Assembly: GCF_042654525.1 (NCBI RefSeq)
Contig: NZ_JBHSGP010000012.1
Span: 186,001 to 250,000, forward strand
DNA length: 64,000 nt
Direction: 5' to 3'
Origin: Geojedonia litorea
Lineage (GTDB): Bacteria; Bacteroidota; Bacteroidia; Flavobacteriales; Flavobacteriaceae
The notes below the pieces were generated by a model that worked only from the letters and a program-made list of their open reading frames with translations, was not told the origin of the DNA and searched no databases. The position numbers were made by a program, and so were the translations under genes. Below, one piece after another: positions 1-6,657 of this stretch. Positions within the stretch are counted from its first letter, which is position 1; every line of letters starts with the position of its first letter.

Positions 1-1
1 A

Positions 2-229
2 TTGACAAAAGCAAAGGCAATTTCTAAATCCAATTTTACCATTAATGTAAACAGAGCTCAATTCCTTAAAGCTATATATACAAATGGGGAAGTTGAAATT
101 TTAGATGGCCAAAACTCTTCGATGTTACATACATTTGCCCTTGCTAACGCTCTAGCATATGTTCCTGAAACCTCTGGTTCAATAAAAATAAATGACATGG
201 TTGAAGTTATTCTTTTTCCAATAAATTAA
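2..229 (+). CDS. moeA: Molybdopterin molybdenumtransferase MoeA, C-terminal fragment
   Basis: MoeA inserts molybdate into adenylylated molybdopterin, the last common step of molybdenum cofactor synthesis. Only the last 75 residues are inside the window, and the gene continues to the left. The visible part is the C-terminal beta-barrel domain: it shows the family run QNSSML followed by an AxANAL-type helix, and near the end a short strand like the usual hydrophobic V-x-V-L-x-F end of the family. The reading frame is open to the edge, so the TTG at base 2 is not a real start. The ModE-like gene begins 6 bases after the stop, and the rest of the Moco operon follows. The identification rests on one domain but the context makes it secure. 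Confidence 0.85.
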   Translation: MTKAKAISKSNFTINVNRAQFLKAIYTNGEVEILDGQNSSMLHTFALANALAYVPETSGSIKINDMVEVILFPIN

Positions 230-235
230 ACGATC

Positions 236-574
236 ATGGATTACAAAATTAAAAGTCGAATATGGATTGAAGCCGATGGAAACATTTTACTCGGTGAGGG
301 TCGCGTACATTTAATAAAAGCGATAGACCAAACAGGTTCCCTATCAAAAGCGGCCAAATCCATGGGCATGTCGTACAAAAAAGCCTGGTCATTAATTGAT
401 GCTGTAAATAAACGAGCAGAACAGCCCGTTATAATTTTAAGCACTGGTGGCAAAGGAGGTGGCGGTGCCCAATTGACACCTTACGGCAAATCTCTAGTAA
501 GCACTTTTGAAACCATTAACCAAAATTGCTGGGAATTTTTGGATGAACAACTGGTCATTATTGAAAAATTTTAA
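236..574 (+). CDS. ModE-like winged-helix transcriptional regulator (DNA-binding domain only)
   Basis: This 112-residue protein matches the N-terminal DNA-binding domain of the molybdate regulator ModE. It has an opening strand region with RIWIE, then a LysR-type helix-turn-helix at about residues 34-55 (GSLSKAAKSMGMSYKKAW), then a glycine-rich wing (GGKGGGG) and a dimerisation helix. Full ModE is about 260 residues and carries two molybdate-binding Mop/TOBE domains, which are absent here, so it cannot sense molybdate in the textbook way. It lies 6 bases after moeA inside the Moco operon. I infer that it regulates this operon or the convergent molybdoenzyme operon; its signal is unknown. Confidence 0.85.
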   Translation: MDYKIKSRIWIEADGNILLGEGRVHLIKAIDQTGSLSKAAKSMGMSYKKAWSLIDAVNKRAEQPVIILSTGGKGGGGAQLTPYGKSLVSTFETINQNCWEFLDEQLVIIEKF

Positions 575-601
575 GCTAATTAATAAAATGAGCAAAAGTT
601 A

Positions 602-992
602 AAAGTATTTAAAGTGCCTAAAAAATGAAGGATGGAAAATAAGGAATTCGCCAAAAAACTTGAATTGAGAACACTTCAATTTGCTGTTTCTATTATTAGT
701 TTATCGGCTTCATTACCAAAATCGGCAGAAGCTTTGGTTATCAGAAATCAATTATCGAAATCTGGAACGAGTATAGGTGCCAACTACAGAGAAGCAAATC
801 GCTCAAGGAGTAAAAAGGATTTTAAAAATAAAATTAATATTTCAGTAAGTGAAGCAAGCGAAACAGAATATTGGCTAGAAATCATTTTAGAATTGAATTG
901 GTTAGAGCCAAATGCTTTAAAAGAGATTATGAAAGAGTCCAAAGAGCTATTGGCTATTTTCACTTCCATTTCAAATAAACTTTAAATACTTT
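602..992. repeat. 14-bp inverted repeat flanking the S23 gene
   Basis: The bases at 602-615 (AAAGTATTTAAAGT) reappear as their exact reverse complement at 979-992 (ACTTTAAATACTTT). The left arm lies 17 bases before the S23 start codon and the right arm covers its stop codon, so the pair brackets the gene. The repeat is AT-rich, which weakens its significance, but both arms sit in the short gaps on either side of one gene. It could be a scar of insertion, a stem in the mRNA, or chance. Confidence 0.6.
632..985 (+). CDS. Four-helix bundle protein, S23 (23S rRNA intervening sequence) family
   Basis: This 117-residue, mostly helical protein has the hallmarks of the S23/IVP family: an early LRTLQFAV segment, then the central run IRNQLSKSGTSIGANYREAN, then a SEASETEYWLEI helix. 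Members were first seen in intervening sequences of bacterial 23S rRNA and are also scattered singly in Bacteroidota genomes. They form small helical oligomers of unclear function. The start is the ATG at 632; an ATG at 625 is followed at once by a stop. It sits between the ModE-like gene and the TSUP permease, where a cofactor gene would be expected, with a 14-bp inverted repeat around it and a 16-bp tandem repeat just after it. No role in molybdenum metabolism is known for the family. Confidence 0.85.
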   Translation: MENKEFAKKLELRTLQFAVSIISLSASLPKSAEALVIRNQLSKSGTSIGANYREANRSRSKKDFKNKINISVSEASETEYWLEIILELNWLEPNALKEIMKESKELLAIFTSISNKL

Positions 993-1020
993 AGACACTT
1001 ATAACTTTAGACACTTATAA
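989..1020 (+). repeat. Perfect 16-bp tandem duplication before the TSUP permease gene
   Basis: The unit CTTTAGACACTTATAA occurs twice back to back (989-1004 and 1005-1020). It starts 3 bases after the S23 stop codon and ends 6 bases before the next start codon. It changes the spacing ahead of that start and could vary in copy number by slippage. A similar 16-bp duplication precedes moaC-moaB. Confidence 0.9.
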
Positions 1021-1026
1021 ATTCAA

Positions 1027-1767
1027 ATGTTACAAACCGAACACATATTAATATTTCTACTCATCCTTCCGGTTGTTGCATTTTTATATGCCACAGTAGG
1101 TCACGGTGGTGCAAGTGGTTATTTGGCCTTAATGGCTTTATTTTCATTTGCTCCCGAAACCATGAAACCCACTGCCCTATTACTTAATTTGTTTGTTGCT
1201 GGCATTGCGTTTTATCATTATTATAAAGCTGGATATTTTAAAATGAAATTATTCTTACCATTTGCCATAACCTCAATACCCTTGGCTTTTATAGGTGGAA
1301 TGATAACCATAGATGATTCTATTTATAAAAAGATTTTAGCCTTTTTGTTAATTTTTGCCATTCTTAAACTTTTGAATGTTTTTGGTAAGGAAAATACCGA
1401 AATCAAAGATTTAAAACTATGGCAAGGCTTGATAGTTGGTGGTATTATTGGTTTCTTTTCAGGGCTCATTGGAATTGGTGGCGGCATCATACTAACCCCA
1501 ATAATTTTGCTATTACACTGGGGAAACATGAAAGAAGCTGCTGCTGTATCGGCTTTGTTTATTTGGGTAAATTCGGTGTCTGGACTGTTCGGACAATTTA
1601 CCAGTGGCGTAACCTTATCTTTACAATCGTTTGCTCTGGTTGCCATTGCCGTAATTGGAGGATTTATTGGAAGCTATTATGGTAGCCGAAAGTTTAACAA
1701 TCAAGGGTTGCGAAATCTATTGGCCATTGTATTAATTATAGCTTGTGCCAAACTAATTTTTGCTTAA
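1027..1767 (+). CDS. TSUP (TauE/SafE) family membrane permease
   Basis: This 246-residue protein is almost entirely hydrophobic and looks like seven or eight membrane helices in two related halves, as in TauE/SafE permeases. Each half has a glycine-rich element: GHGGASGYLAL near residue 28 and SGLIGIGGGIILTP near residue 145. Family members move small organic or inorganic sulfur anions such as sulfite, sulfoacetate or taurine-derived anions. Its stop codon abuts the mobA start, so it is co-transcribed with cofactor genes. No modABC molybdate transporter is seen here, so transport of molybdate or of a sulfur compound needed for the dithiolene are both open possibilities. The substrate is inference only. 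Confidence 0.85.
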   Translation: MLQTEHILIFLLILPVVAFLYATVGHGGASGYLALMALFSFAPETMKPTALLLNLFVAGIAFYHYYKAGYFKMKLFLPFAITSIPLAFIGGMITIDDSIYKKILAFLLIFAILKLLNVFGKENTEIKDLKLWQGLIVGGIIGFFSGLIGIGGGIILTPIILLLHWGNMKEAAAVSALFIWVNSVSGLFGQFTSGVTLSLQSFALVAIAVIGGFIGSYYGSRKFNNQGLRNLLAIVLIIACAKLIFA

Positions 1768-2352
1768 ATGATAGAACGAAATAACATAACTGGACTAATT
1801 TTGGCAGGCGGAAAAAGTTCCAGAATGGGTACGGATAAAGGATTTCTTAAGTTGGAAGGTATTACTTTTATGGAACGTATTATTGAAACTATCCGACCAT
1901 ATGTCAACGAAATAATAATAGTCAGTCATAACAGTGATTATGATCAATTTGGATTTAAACGAATTGAAGATAGCATCAAAGATGCAGGCCCATTGGCAGG
2001 CTTGTATACGGGATTACATCATTCAGAGACTGAATACAACCTAGTTTTGAGTTGTGATGTTCCTTTGGTAAATAGTGCAATTTTAGATAAATTGTTTGAA
2101 GGAATTGACACAACTTCAGAGGTCATTCAATTGGAAAGTGATGGTAAAACCATGCCACTTATTGCCATTTATAAGAAAAAGTGCCAACATCGTTGTTTGG
2201 AAATGTTGCAAAGTGGAGAACGACGTTTACAGGTGGCTGTTAAACAGTTTAAAACTAAAACAAGAACCATTGATTCAGAACTGAATCCATTTGTTAAAAA
2301 CATAAATACTTTAGAACAATTTAAAGCCTTGGAACATGAAATTGAACGTTAA
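1768..2352 (+). CDS. mobA: Molybdenum cofactor guanylyltransferase MobA
   Basis: MobA joins GMP from GTP to the molybdenum cofactor, giving the (bis-)MGD form used by DMSO-reductase-family enzymes. At 194 residues it has the usual length. The nucleotide-binding signature is at residues 12-25 (LAGGKSSRMGTDKG), and there is a metal-site region near residue 97 (SCDVPLV). The start codon directly follows the TSUP stop, and the end overlaps moaD by 17 bases, so translation is probably coupled. The YdeP-type oxidoreductase in the opposite operon is the likely user of the product. A separate MocA at 8951-9556 would make the cytosine form. Confidence 0.92.
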   Translation: MIERNNITGLILAGGKSSRMGTDKGFLKLEGITFMERIIETIRPYVNEIIIVSHNSDYDQFGFKRIEDSIKDAGPLAGLYTGLHHSETEYNLVLSCDVPLVNSAILDKLFEGIDTTSEVIQLESDGKTMPLIAIYKKKCQHRCLEMLQSGERRLQVAVKQFKTKTRTIDSELNPFVKNINTLEQFKALEHEIER

Positions 2353-2569
2353 ATATTTTGGACTATTAGCTGAAATCACGGGCTGCAATGAAGAAACTAT
2401 AGCCTTTAATGGCACAACACTTTATGAGTTGGAAGACTTGGTCTTTAAAAAATATCCTGCCTTGCAAAAAAAGGAATATCAAGTGGCACATAACAACGAA
2501 ATCGTGAACAGCGATACAAAAATAACCGCTAAAGAAATTGCATTTTTACCACCTTTTTCAGGAGGATAA
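2336..2569 (+). CDS. moaD: Molybdopterin synthase sulfur-carrier subunit MoaD
   Basis: This 77-residue ubiquitin-like protein carries the sulfur used to build the dithiolene of molybdopterin. It ends in the required Gly-Gly (FLPPFSGG), which is adenylated by MoeB and turned into a thiocarboxylate. The short beta-grasp fold is consistent with the opening MKLNVKYFGLLAEITG. It overlaps mobA by 17 bases, and moeB starts three bases after its stop. MoaE, its partner in molybdopterin synthase, is two genes on. Confidence 0.93.
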   Translation: MKLNVKYFGLLAEITGCNEETIAFNGTTLYELEDLVFKKYPALQKKEYQVAHNNEIVNSDTKITAKEIAFLPPFSGG

Positions 2570-2572
2570 ACT

Positions 2573-3649
2573 ATGAGTAGGTACAACAGACATATTATTT
2601 TATCAGAAGTTGGACAAGAAGGCCAAGACAAGCTCTCTAAAGCTAAAGTGTTGGTGGTTGGTGCCGGAGGCTTAGGGTGTCCCGTATTGCAATATTTGGC
2701 TGCAGCAGGTATTGGCACACTTGGTATTGTGGATTTTGATGTAGTAGAAGAATCCAATTTACAACGGCAGGTTTTATTTGGGACTTCATCTATTGGAAAA
2801 AACAAAGCCTTGGCAGCAAAAGATAGGTTGGAAGATTTAAATCCTACTATTCTCATCGATACCTATCCTAAAAAATTGACTTCAAAAAATACTTTAGAAC
2901 TATTCAAAACATATGACATTATTATGGATGGCACTGATAATTTCGCGACCCGATACCTCATCAACGATTTTGCCATTCGTTGTGGCAAACCGGTGGTATA
3001 TGGTGCTATTTATAAATTTGAAGGTCAGGTTTCAGTGTTTAATTATAACAACGGACCTAGTTATCGCTGCCTATTCCCTTCCCCTCCAACAGACACTACC
3101 GCAATCAATTGCTCTGAAATTGGAGTATTAGGAGTTTTGCCAGGTATCATTGGCACCATGATGGCCAACGAAGTGCTAAAAATGATCTTGAATATTGAAA
3201 CTGTGCTGTCAGGAAAACTACTTTGTTATTCCTCAAAAACTGCTGAAACCACCATTTTAAAAATCAGCAAAAATCAAAACAATTTTGAAAAGGTTTTGAA
3301 TGAAAAGGAAGATTTGGCATTAATTTATATGGATGGAATTTGCAGCAATCCGGAAATCGAAATTTCTGAACGACAAATGCTGCTCATGGAGCCTATTCAA
3401 ATTATTGATGTTCGTGAAGCCAATGAACTTCCAAAAATTGAATTGGAAAATTGCACCCAAATTCCTTTAGCCACTTTGGAGCAAAATATCGATAAATTAG
3501 ATATAACAAAAACCTTGGTTTTGTTTTGCCAAACTGGTGTACGAAGCCTAAAAGCAGCGAATGCTTTACGCAAAAAAAACATCACCGACTGCTTTAGTTT
3601 AAAAGGAGGTGTTTCAACCTTAATGGAAGGATTAAAAATAAAAGTATGA
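2573..3649 (+). CDS. moeB: MoaD-adenylating enzyme MoeB fused to a rhodanese domain
   Basis: The N-terminal 250 residues are a ThiF/MoeB E1-like adenylase with the nucleotide loop GAGGLG at residues 30-35, and the last 90 residues are a rhodanese domain with the active-site loop CQTGVRS (Cys319). This layout resembles MOCS3/MoeZ, in which one protein activates MoaD and then sulfurates it. The Zn-binding CxxC pairs of classical MoeB look lost: only SYRC (Ser163, Cys166) remains at the first site and no second pair is visible. The gene lies between moaD and moaE and overlaps moaE by 4 bases (ATGA). A fully ThiS-directed role is unlikely in this context. Confidence 0.9.
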   Translation: MSRYNRHIILSEVGQEGQDKLSKAKVLVVGAGGLGCPVLQYLAAAGIGTLGIVDFDVVEESNLQRQVLFGTSSIGKNKALAAKDRLEDLNPTILIDTYPKKLTSKNTLELFKTYDIIMDGTDNFATRYLINDFAIRCGKPVVYGAIYKFEGQVSVFNYNNGPSYRCLFPSPPTDTTAINCSEIGVLGVLPGIIGTMMANEVLKMILNIETVLSGKLLCYSSKTAETTILKISKNQNNFEKVLNEKEDLALIYMDGICSNPEIEISERQMLLMEPIQIIDVREANELPKIELENCTQIPLATLEQNIDKLDITKTLVLFCQTGVRSLKAANALRKKNITDCFSLKGGVSTLMEGLKIKV

Positions 3650-4089
3650 TGGACAAAAAAGTAAAAAACGTATTTATTAATGGTGCTATTTCTTCTGAAT
3701 TTATAGGAGAATCTATTGCCAAGCACCAATCCAAAACTAGTATTGGTGCACATAATATTTTTCTGGGTCAGGTTCGGGCCGATGAGATTGACGGAAAACT
3801 TATTTCAGCCATTGAATATACCGCTTATGAAGACATGGCCAACGCGAAATTTCATGAGATACGTGAAGCCACTTTTGAAAAATTCAATTTGACCTGCATG
3901 CATATTTACCATAGTTTGGGAACGGTAAAGACAGGAGAAATCTGCCTTTTCGTATTTGTGTCCTCACCTCGAAGAAAAGAGGTATTCAAGTCTTTGGAAT
4001 ATGTAGTAGAAGAAATCAAAGCTAAAGTTCCTGTATTTGGAAAAGAACTATTTGAGGACAATACGCATCAATGGAAAGTGAATACCTAA
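3646..4089 (+). CDS. moaE: Molybdopterin synthase catalytic subunit MoaE
   Basis: MoaE pairs with two MoaD subunits and transfers their sulfur to cyclic pyranopterin monophosphate to form molybdopterin. The 147-residue length is normal. Family features are visible: an early GAHNIFLGQVR segment, the EYTAYEDMA motif, then the SLG-VK-GE stretch, and near the end IKAKVPVFGKE, where the catalytic lysines reside in characterised MoaE proteins. The start ATG overlaps the moeB stop (ATGA). A 41-base gap containing a 16-bp tandem repeat separates it from moaC-moaB. Confidence 0.93.
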   Translation: MMDKKVKNVFINGAISSEFIGESIAKHQSKTSIGAHNIFLGQVRADEIDGKLISAIEYTAYEDMANAKFHEIREATFEKFNLTCMHIYHSLGTVKTGEICLFVFVSSPRRKEVFKSLEYVVEEIKAKVPVFGKELFEDNTHQWKVNT

Positions 4090-4099
4090 TGATTAAATT

Positions 4100-4131
4100 A
4101 CTCAACAATAAAACAACTCAACAATAAAACA
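4100..4131 (+). repeat. Perfect 16-bp tandem duplication running into the moaC-moaB start codon
   Basis: The unit ACTCAACAATAAAACA occurs twice (4100-4115, 4116-4131); the last A of the second copy is the A of the ATG. The duplication therefore places the same leader sequence in front of the start codon twice. It has the same unit length as the repeat at 989-1020 in this operon but an unrelated sequence. Confidence 0.9.
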
Positions 4132-5042
4132 TGGTCGATATCACAAACAAATCCAATACTCTTCGCGTTGCTACTGCGCAAGCTATTGTCAAGGTAAGCA
4201 AGGCAGAAACCATTAAGGCTATTGAGCAAGATACGGTTCCGAAGGGTAATGTATTCGCTATGAGCAAAGCTGCCGGATTGTTGGGCATTAAAAAAACACC
4301 CGATTTGCTTCCCGATTGCCATCCCATTCCTATTGAATTCGCCGGAATTGATTATGACATTGACGGACTTGAAATCACCATAACCTGCACCATAAAAACC
4401 ATCTACAAAACTGGCGTAGAAGTAGAAGCCATGCATGGCGCTAGTGTTGTCGCCCTGAACATGTATGACATGTTGAAACCTATTGACAAAGGTGTTGAAA
4501 TACATCACATAAAATTGTTGAAAAAGAAAGGTGGAAAAACAGATTTCAAAAGTCGTTACCGAGAGCAGTTAACAGCTGCTGTGGTTGTTTGTTCCGATAC
4601 TATTTCGAAAGGCCAAAAGGAAGATTTAGCAGGAAAGGCCATTATTGAAAAGCTGAAAGCTTCTGATGTTTCCATTTCAGATTACATTATCATTCCTGAT
4701 GAAAAAGAAACTATACAGAACAAAGTTAAACATTACGAAAGTGAAGGGATCGATCTCATTATTTTTACTGGTGGCACGGGCTTATCCATGCGAGATGTTA
4801 CTCCTGAAGCACTTGATGAACTCATTGAACGCAAAATTCCTGGTATTGAAGAAGCCATAAGAAGCTATGGTCAAAACCGAACGCCTTATGCGATGCTATC
4901 ACGAAGTGTGGCAGGAACTATAGGCAATTCGTTGGTTTTAGCATTGCCTGGCTCTACCAACGGTGCAAAAGAATCTATGGATGCTATTTTCCCATCAATC
5001 TTACACGTTTTTGGTATTTTAAAAGGCGAAAGACATAACTAA
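4131..5042 (+). CDS. moaCB: Bifunctional cyclic pyranopterin monophosphate synthase MoaC / molybdopterin adenylyltransferase MoaB
   Basis: This 303-residue protein is a fusion. Residues 1 to about 145 are MoaC, which turns 3',8-cyclo-GTP into cyclic pyranopterin monophosphate; CHPIPI and EVEAMHGASVVALNMYDM are its conserved segments. Residues from about 148 are a MogA/MoaB domain that adenylylates molybdopterin, with TGGTGLSMRDVTPEA and the LPGSTNGAKE segment. The fusion is common in Bacteroidota. It joins an early and a late step of the pathway in one chain. Its stop overlaps the moaA start by one base (TAATG), so the two are translationally coupled. Confidence 0.93.
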   Translation: MVDITNKSNTLRVATAQAIVKVSKAETIKAIEQDTVPKGNVFAMSKAAGLLGIKKTPDLLPDCHPIPIEFAGIDYDIDGLEITITCTIKTIYKTGVEVEAMHGASVVALNMYDMLKPIDKGVEIHHIKLLKKKGGKTDFKSRYREQLTAAVVVCSDTISKGQKEDLAGKAIIEKLKASDVSISDYIIIPDEKETIQNKVKHYESEGIDLIIFTGGTGLSMRDVTPEALDELIERKIPGIEEAIRSYGQNRTPYAMLSRSVAGTIGNSLVLALPGSTNGAKESMDAIFPSILHVFGILKGERHN

Positions 5043-6049
5043 TGAAGAAAAAACAAAACATATTACAAGACACTTTTGGAAGAGAGCATAGTTATCTGCG
5101 TATTTCACTTACCGAACTCTGTAATTTACGCTGCACTTACTGTATGCCGGCTGAAGGTGTCCAACTCTCGCCCAAGGCACATATCATGACTTTTGAAGAA
5201 GTCTATACCATTGCCAAAACATTTGTTGAACACGGTGTCACGAAAATTAGGTTGACAGGTGGCGAACCCTTGGTGAGAAAGGATGTAGACGTTATTCTGA
5301 AAAAATTAGCTACACTTCCTGTTGAATTAGCCATAAGCACCAATGCTGTCACAGTAGACCGGTTTATTGATACTTTTAAAGCTTGTGGCATCAAAAACAT
5401 TAATGTGAGTTTGGATTCCTTGAATCCTGAAAAGTTCAATCAGATTACCCGTCGTAATGATTTCAAAAAAGTATATGAAAATATTCATTTATTGGTTCAA
5501 GAAGACTTCAAGGTGAAGCTCAATGCCGTATTGATGAAAAACTTTAACGACAATGAAATCATCGATTTTATTGAACTCACCAAAGAACTTCCAATTTCAG
5601 TTAGGTTTATAGAATTCATGCCATTTGACGGCAACAAATGGAACAAGGAAAAAATGGTGTCCTATGCTGAAGTCATGGAAATAGTTAATTCAGCTTTTGA
5701 TGAGAATACTGTGATAAGAATTCAAGATGCGCCAAATGACACTTCCAAAAACTACAAAATTGAAGGTTATAAAGGGAGTTTTGCCGTCATCAGTTCGGTA
5801 ACCAATCCGTTTTGTGATTCCTGTAATCGATTAAGGCTTACTGCTAATGGCCGTATTAAAAATTGTTTATTTTCTTCAACTGAATCCGATCTATTGACCC
5901 CACTTCGTGAGGGAAAAGATATTGAACCCATCATTCAAAAAGCGGTTCAGGCGAAATTCAAAATCCGAGGTGGCATGGATACCCTCGAAAAATTGGAAGA
6001 ACCCAAGTTACACACTCAAAACAGAAGTATGATTACTATTGGTGGATAA
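5042..6049 (+). CDS. moaA: GTP 3',8-cyclase MoaA (radical SAM)
   Basis: MoaA starts molybdopterin synthesis by converting GTP to 3',8-cyclo-7,8-dihydro-GTP. The 335-residue protein has the radical SAM cluster motif CNLRCTYC (Cys27, Cys31, Cys34), the GGEP motif, and the second 4Fe-4S site with Cys258, Cys261 and Cys275. It ends in Gly-Gly, which is required for activity in characterised MoaA. It is the last gene of the plus-strand operon and converges with the DUF4202 gene, whose stop lies 17 bases away. Confidence 0.95.
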   Translation: MKKKQNILQDTFGREHSYLRISLTELCNLRCTYCMPAEGVQLSPKAHIMTFEEVYTIAKTFVEHGVTKIRLTGGEPLVRKDVDVILKKLATLPVELAISTNAVTVDRFIDTFKACGIKNINVSLDSLNPEKFNQITRRNDFKKVYENIHLLVQEDFKVKLNAVLMKNFNDNEIIDFIELTKELPISVRFIEFMPFDGNKWNKEKMVSYAEVMEIVNSAFDENTVIRIQDAPNDTSKNYKIEGYKGSFAVISSVTNPFCDSCNRLRLTANGRIKNCLFSSTESDLLTPLREGKDIEPIIQKAVQAKFKIRGGMDTLEKLEEPKLHTQNRSMITIGG

Positions 6050-6053
6050 TACC

Positions 6054-6070
6054 GTAAAATGATATTTTAC
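6054..6070. terminator. Short hairpin between the two convergent molybdenum operons
   Basis: GTAAAAT and ATTTTAC form a perfect 7-bp stem around a 3-base loop. It lies between the moaA stop and the end of the DUF4202 gene and could act weakly in both directions. The stem has little GC and there is no long T run, so it is a modest candidate. Confidence 0.4.
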
Positions 6071-6651
6071 TTTATTGCCTTTTTAATCAGGGACAAAGTT
6101 TTGGTTGTATAGTTAAGCTTCAAGGCCACTTCATGTCCTTTCTCTGACATTTTTTGCCATGTTTTCCTTAAGATGTCTACCACTTTTTCTTCTTCATGTT
6201 TGGCGGCAAATTCTTCAAAATAATAGTCCAGAAAAACTAGGCAAATCACATCTTCCAATATTTGGGATTCCTTATCTTTTTTAATCATTTTCTTTTGAAT
6301 CAAAAAAGAGACCCTATCAATAAATTCATGGTCATAACCAACTTCTTTTAAAATTTCTGAAATCAGTGCAGCATGCATATTTTTCAAGACTTCTCGCCAT
6401 TTGATATAGCCTATTTTATCCATTGAATAGTCTTCCCTTGGAATTTTCCACCGACAAATATGTTGGGCATGTGCTGCAACACGAAGCGCTTCAGATGCGT
6501 TGGGGTGAAATTGCAAAAGCCGTTGGGACATGCGCATCGAATACAACACCTCTTTTGAAAATTTAACTCCAAAACGATGATACAAATTAATATCTTCTGA
6601 ATTTTTCTTGTCAATTAAAGCTATGGCACATTCAAATTTATTTGGTTCCAT
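6067..6651 (-). CDS. DUF4202 domain protein of unknown function
   Basis: This 194-residue protein matches the DUF4202 family. The conserved core is at about residues 60-95: AAHAQHICRWKIPREDY and then GYIKWREVL with a following MHA. The paired His-x-x-His and the Trp/Arg pattern suggest a helical, possibly metal-binding protein; no activity is established. It is soluble with no signal peptide. It begins 6 bases after the YdeP-type oxidoreductase and is the last gene of the molybdoenzyme operon, so it is very likely co-expressed with it. A maturation or partner role for a molybdoenzyme is inference from position only. Confidence 0.82.
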   Translation of the reverse strand: MEPNKFECAIALIDKKNSEDINLYHRFGVKFSKEVLYSMRMSQRLLQFHPNASEALRVAAHAQHICRWKIPREDYSMDKIGYIKWREVLKNMHAALISEILKEVGYDHEFIDRVSFLIQKKMIKKDKESQILEDVICLVFLDYYFEEFAAKHEEEKVVDILRKTWQKMSEKGHEVALKLNYTTKTLSLIKKAIK

Positions 6652-6657
6652 ATAATT

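Noticed and set aside
4098..4508. Minus-strand open frame of 136 residues opposite moaC
   Set aside because: It lies wholly opposite a well-supported gene and has no family resemblance.
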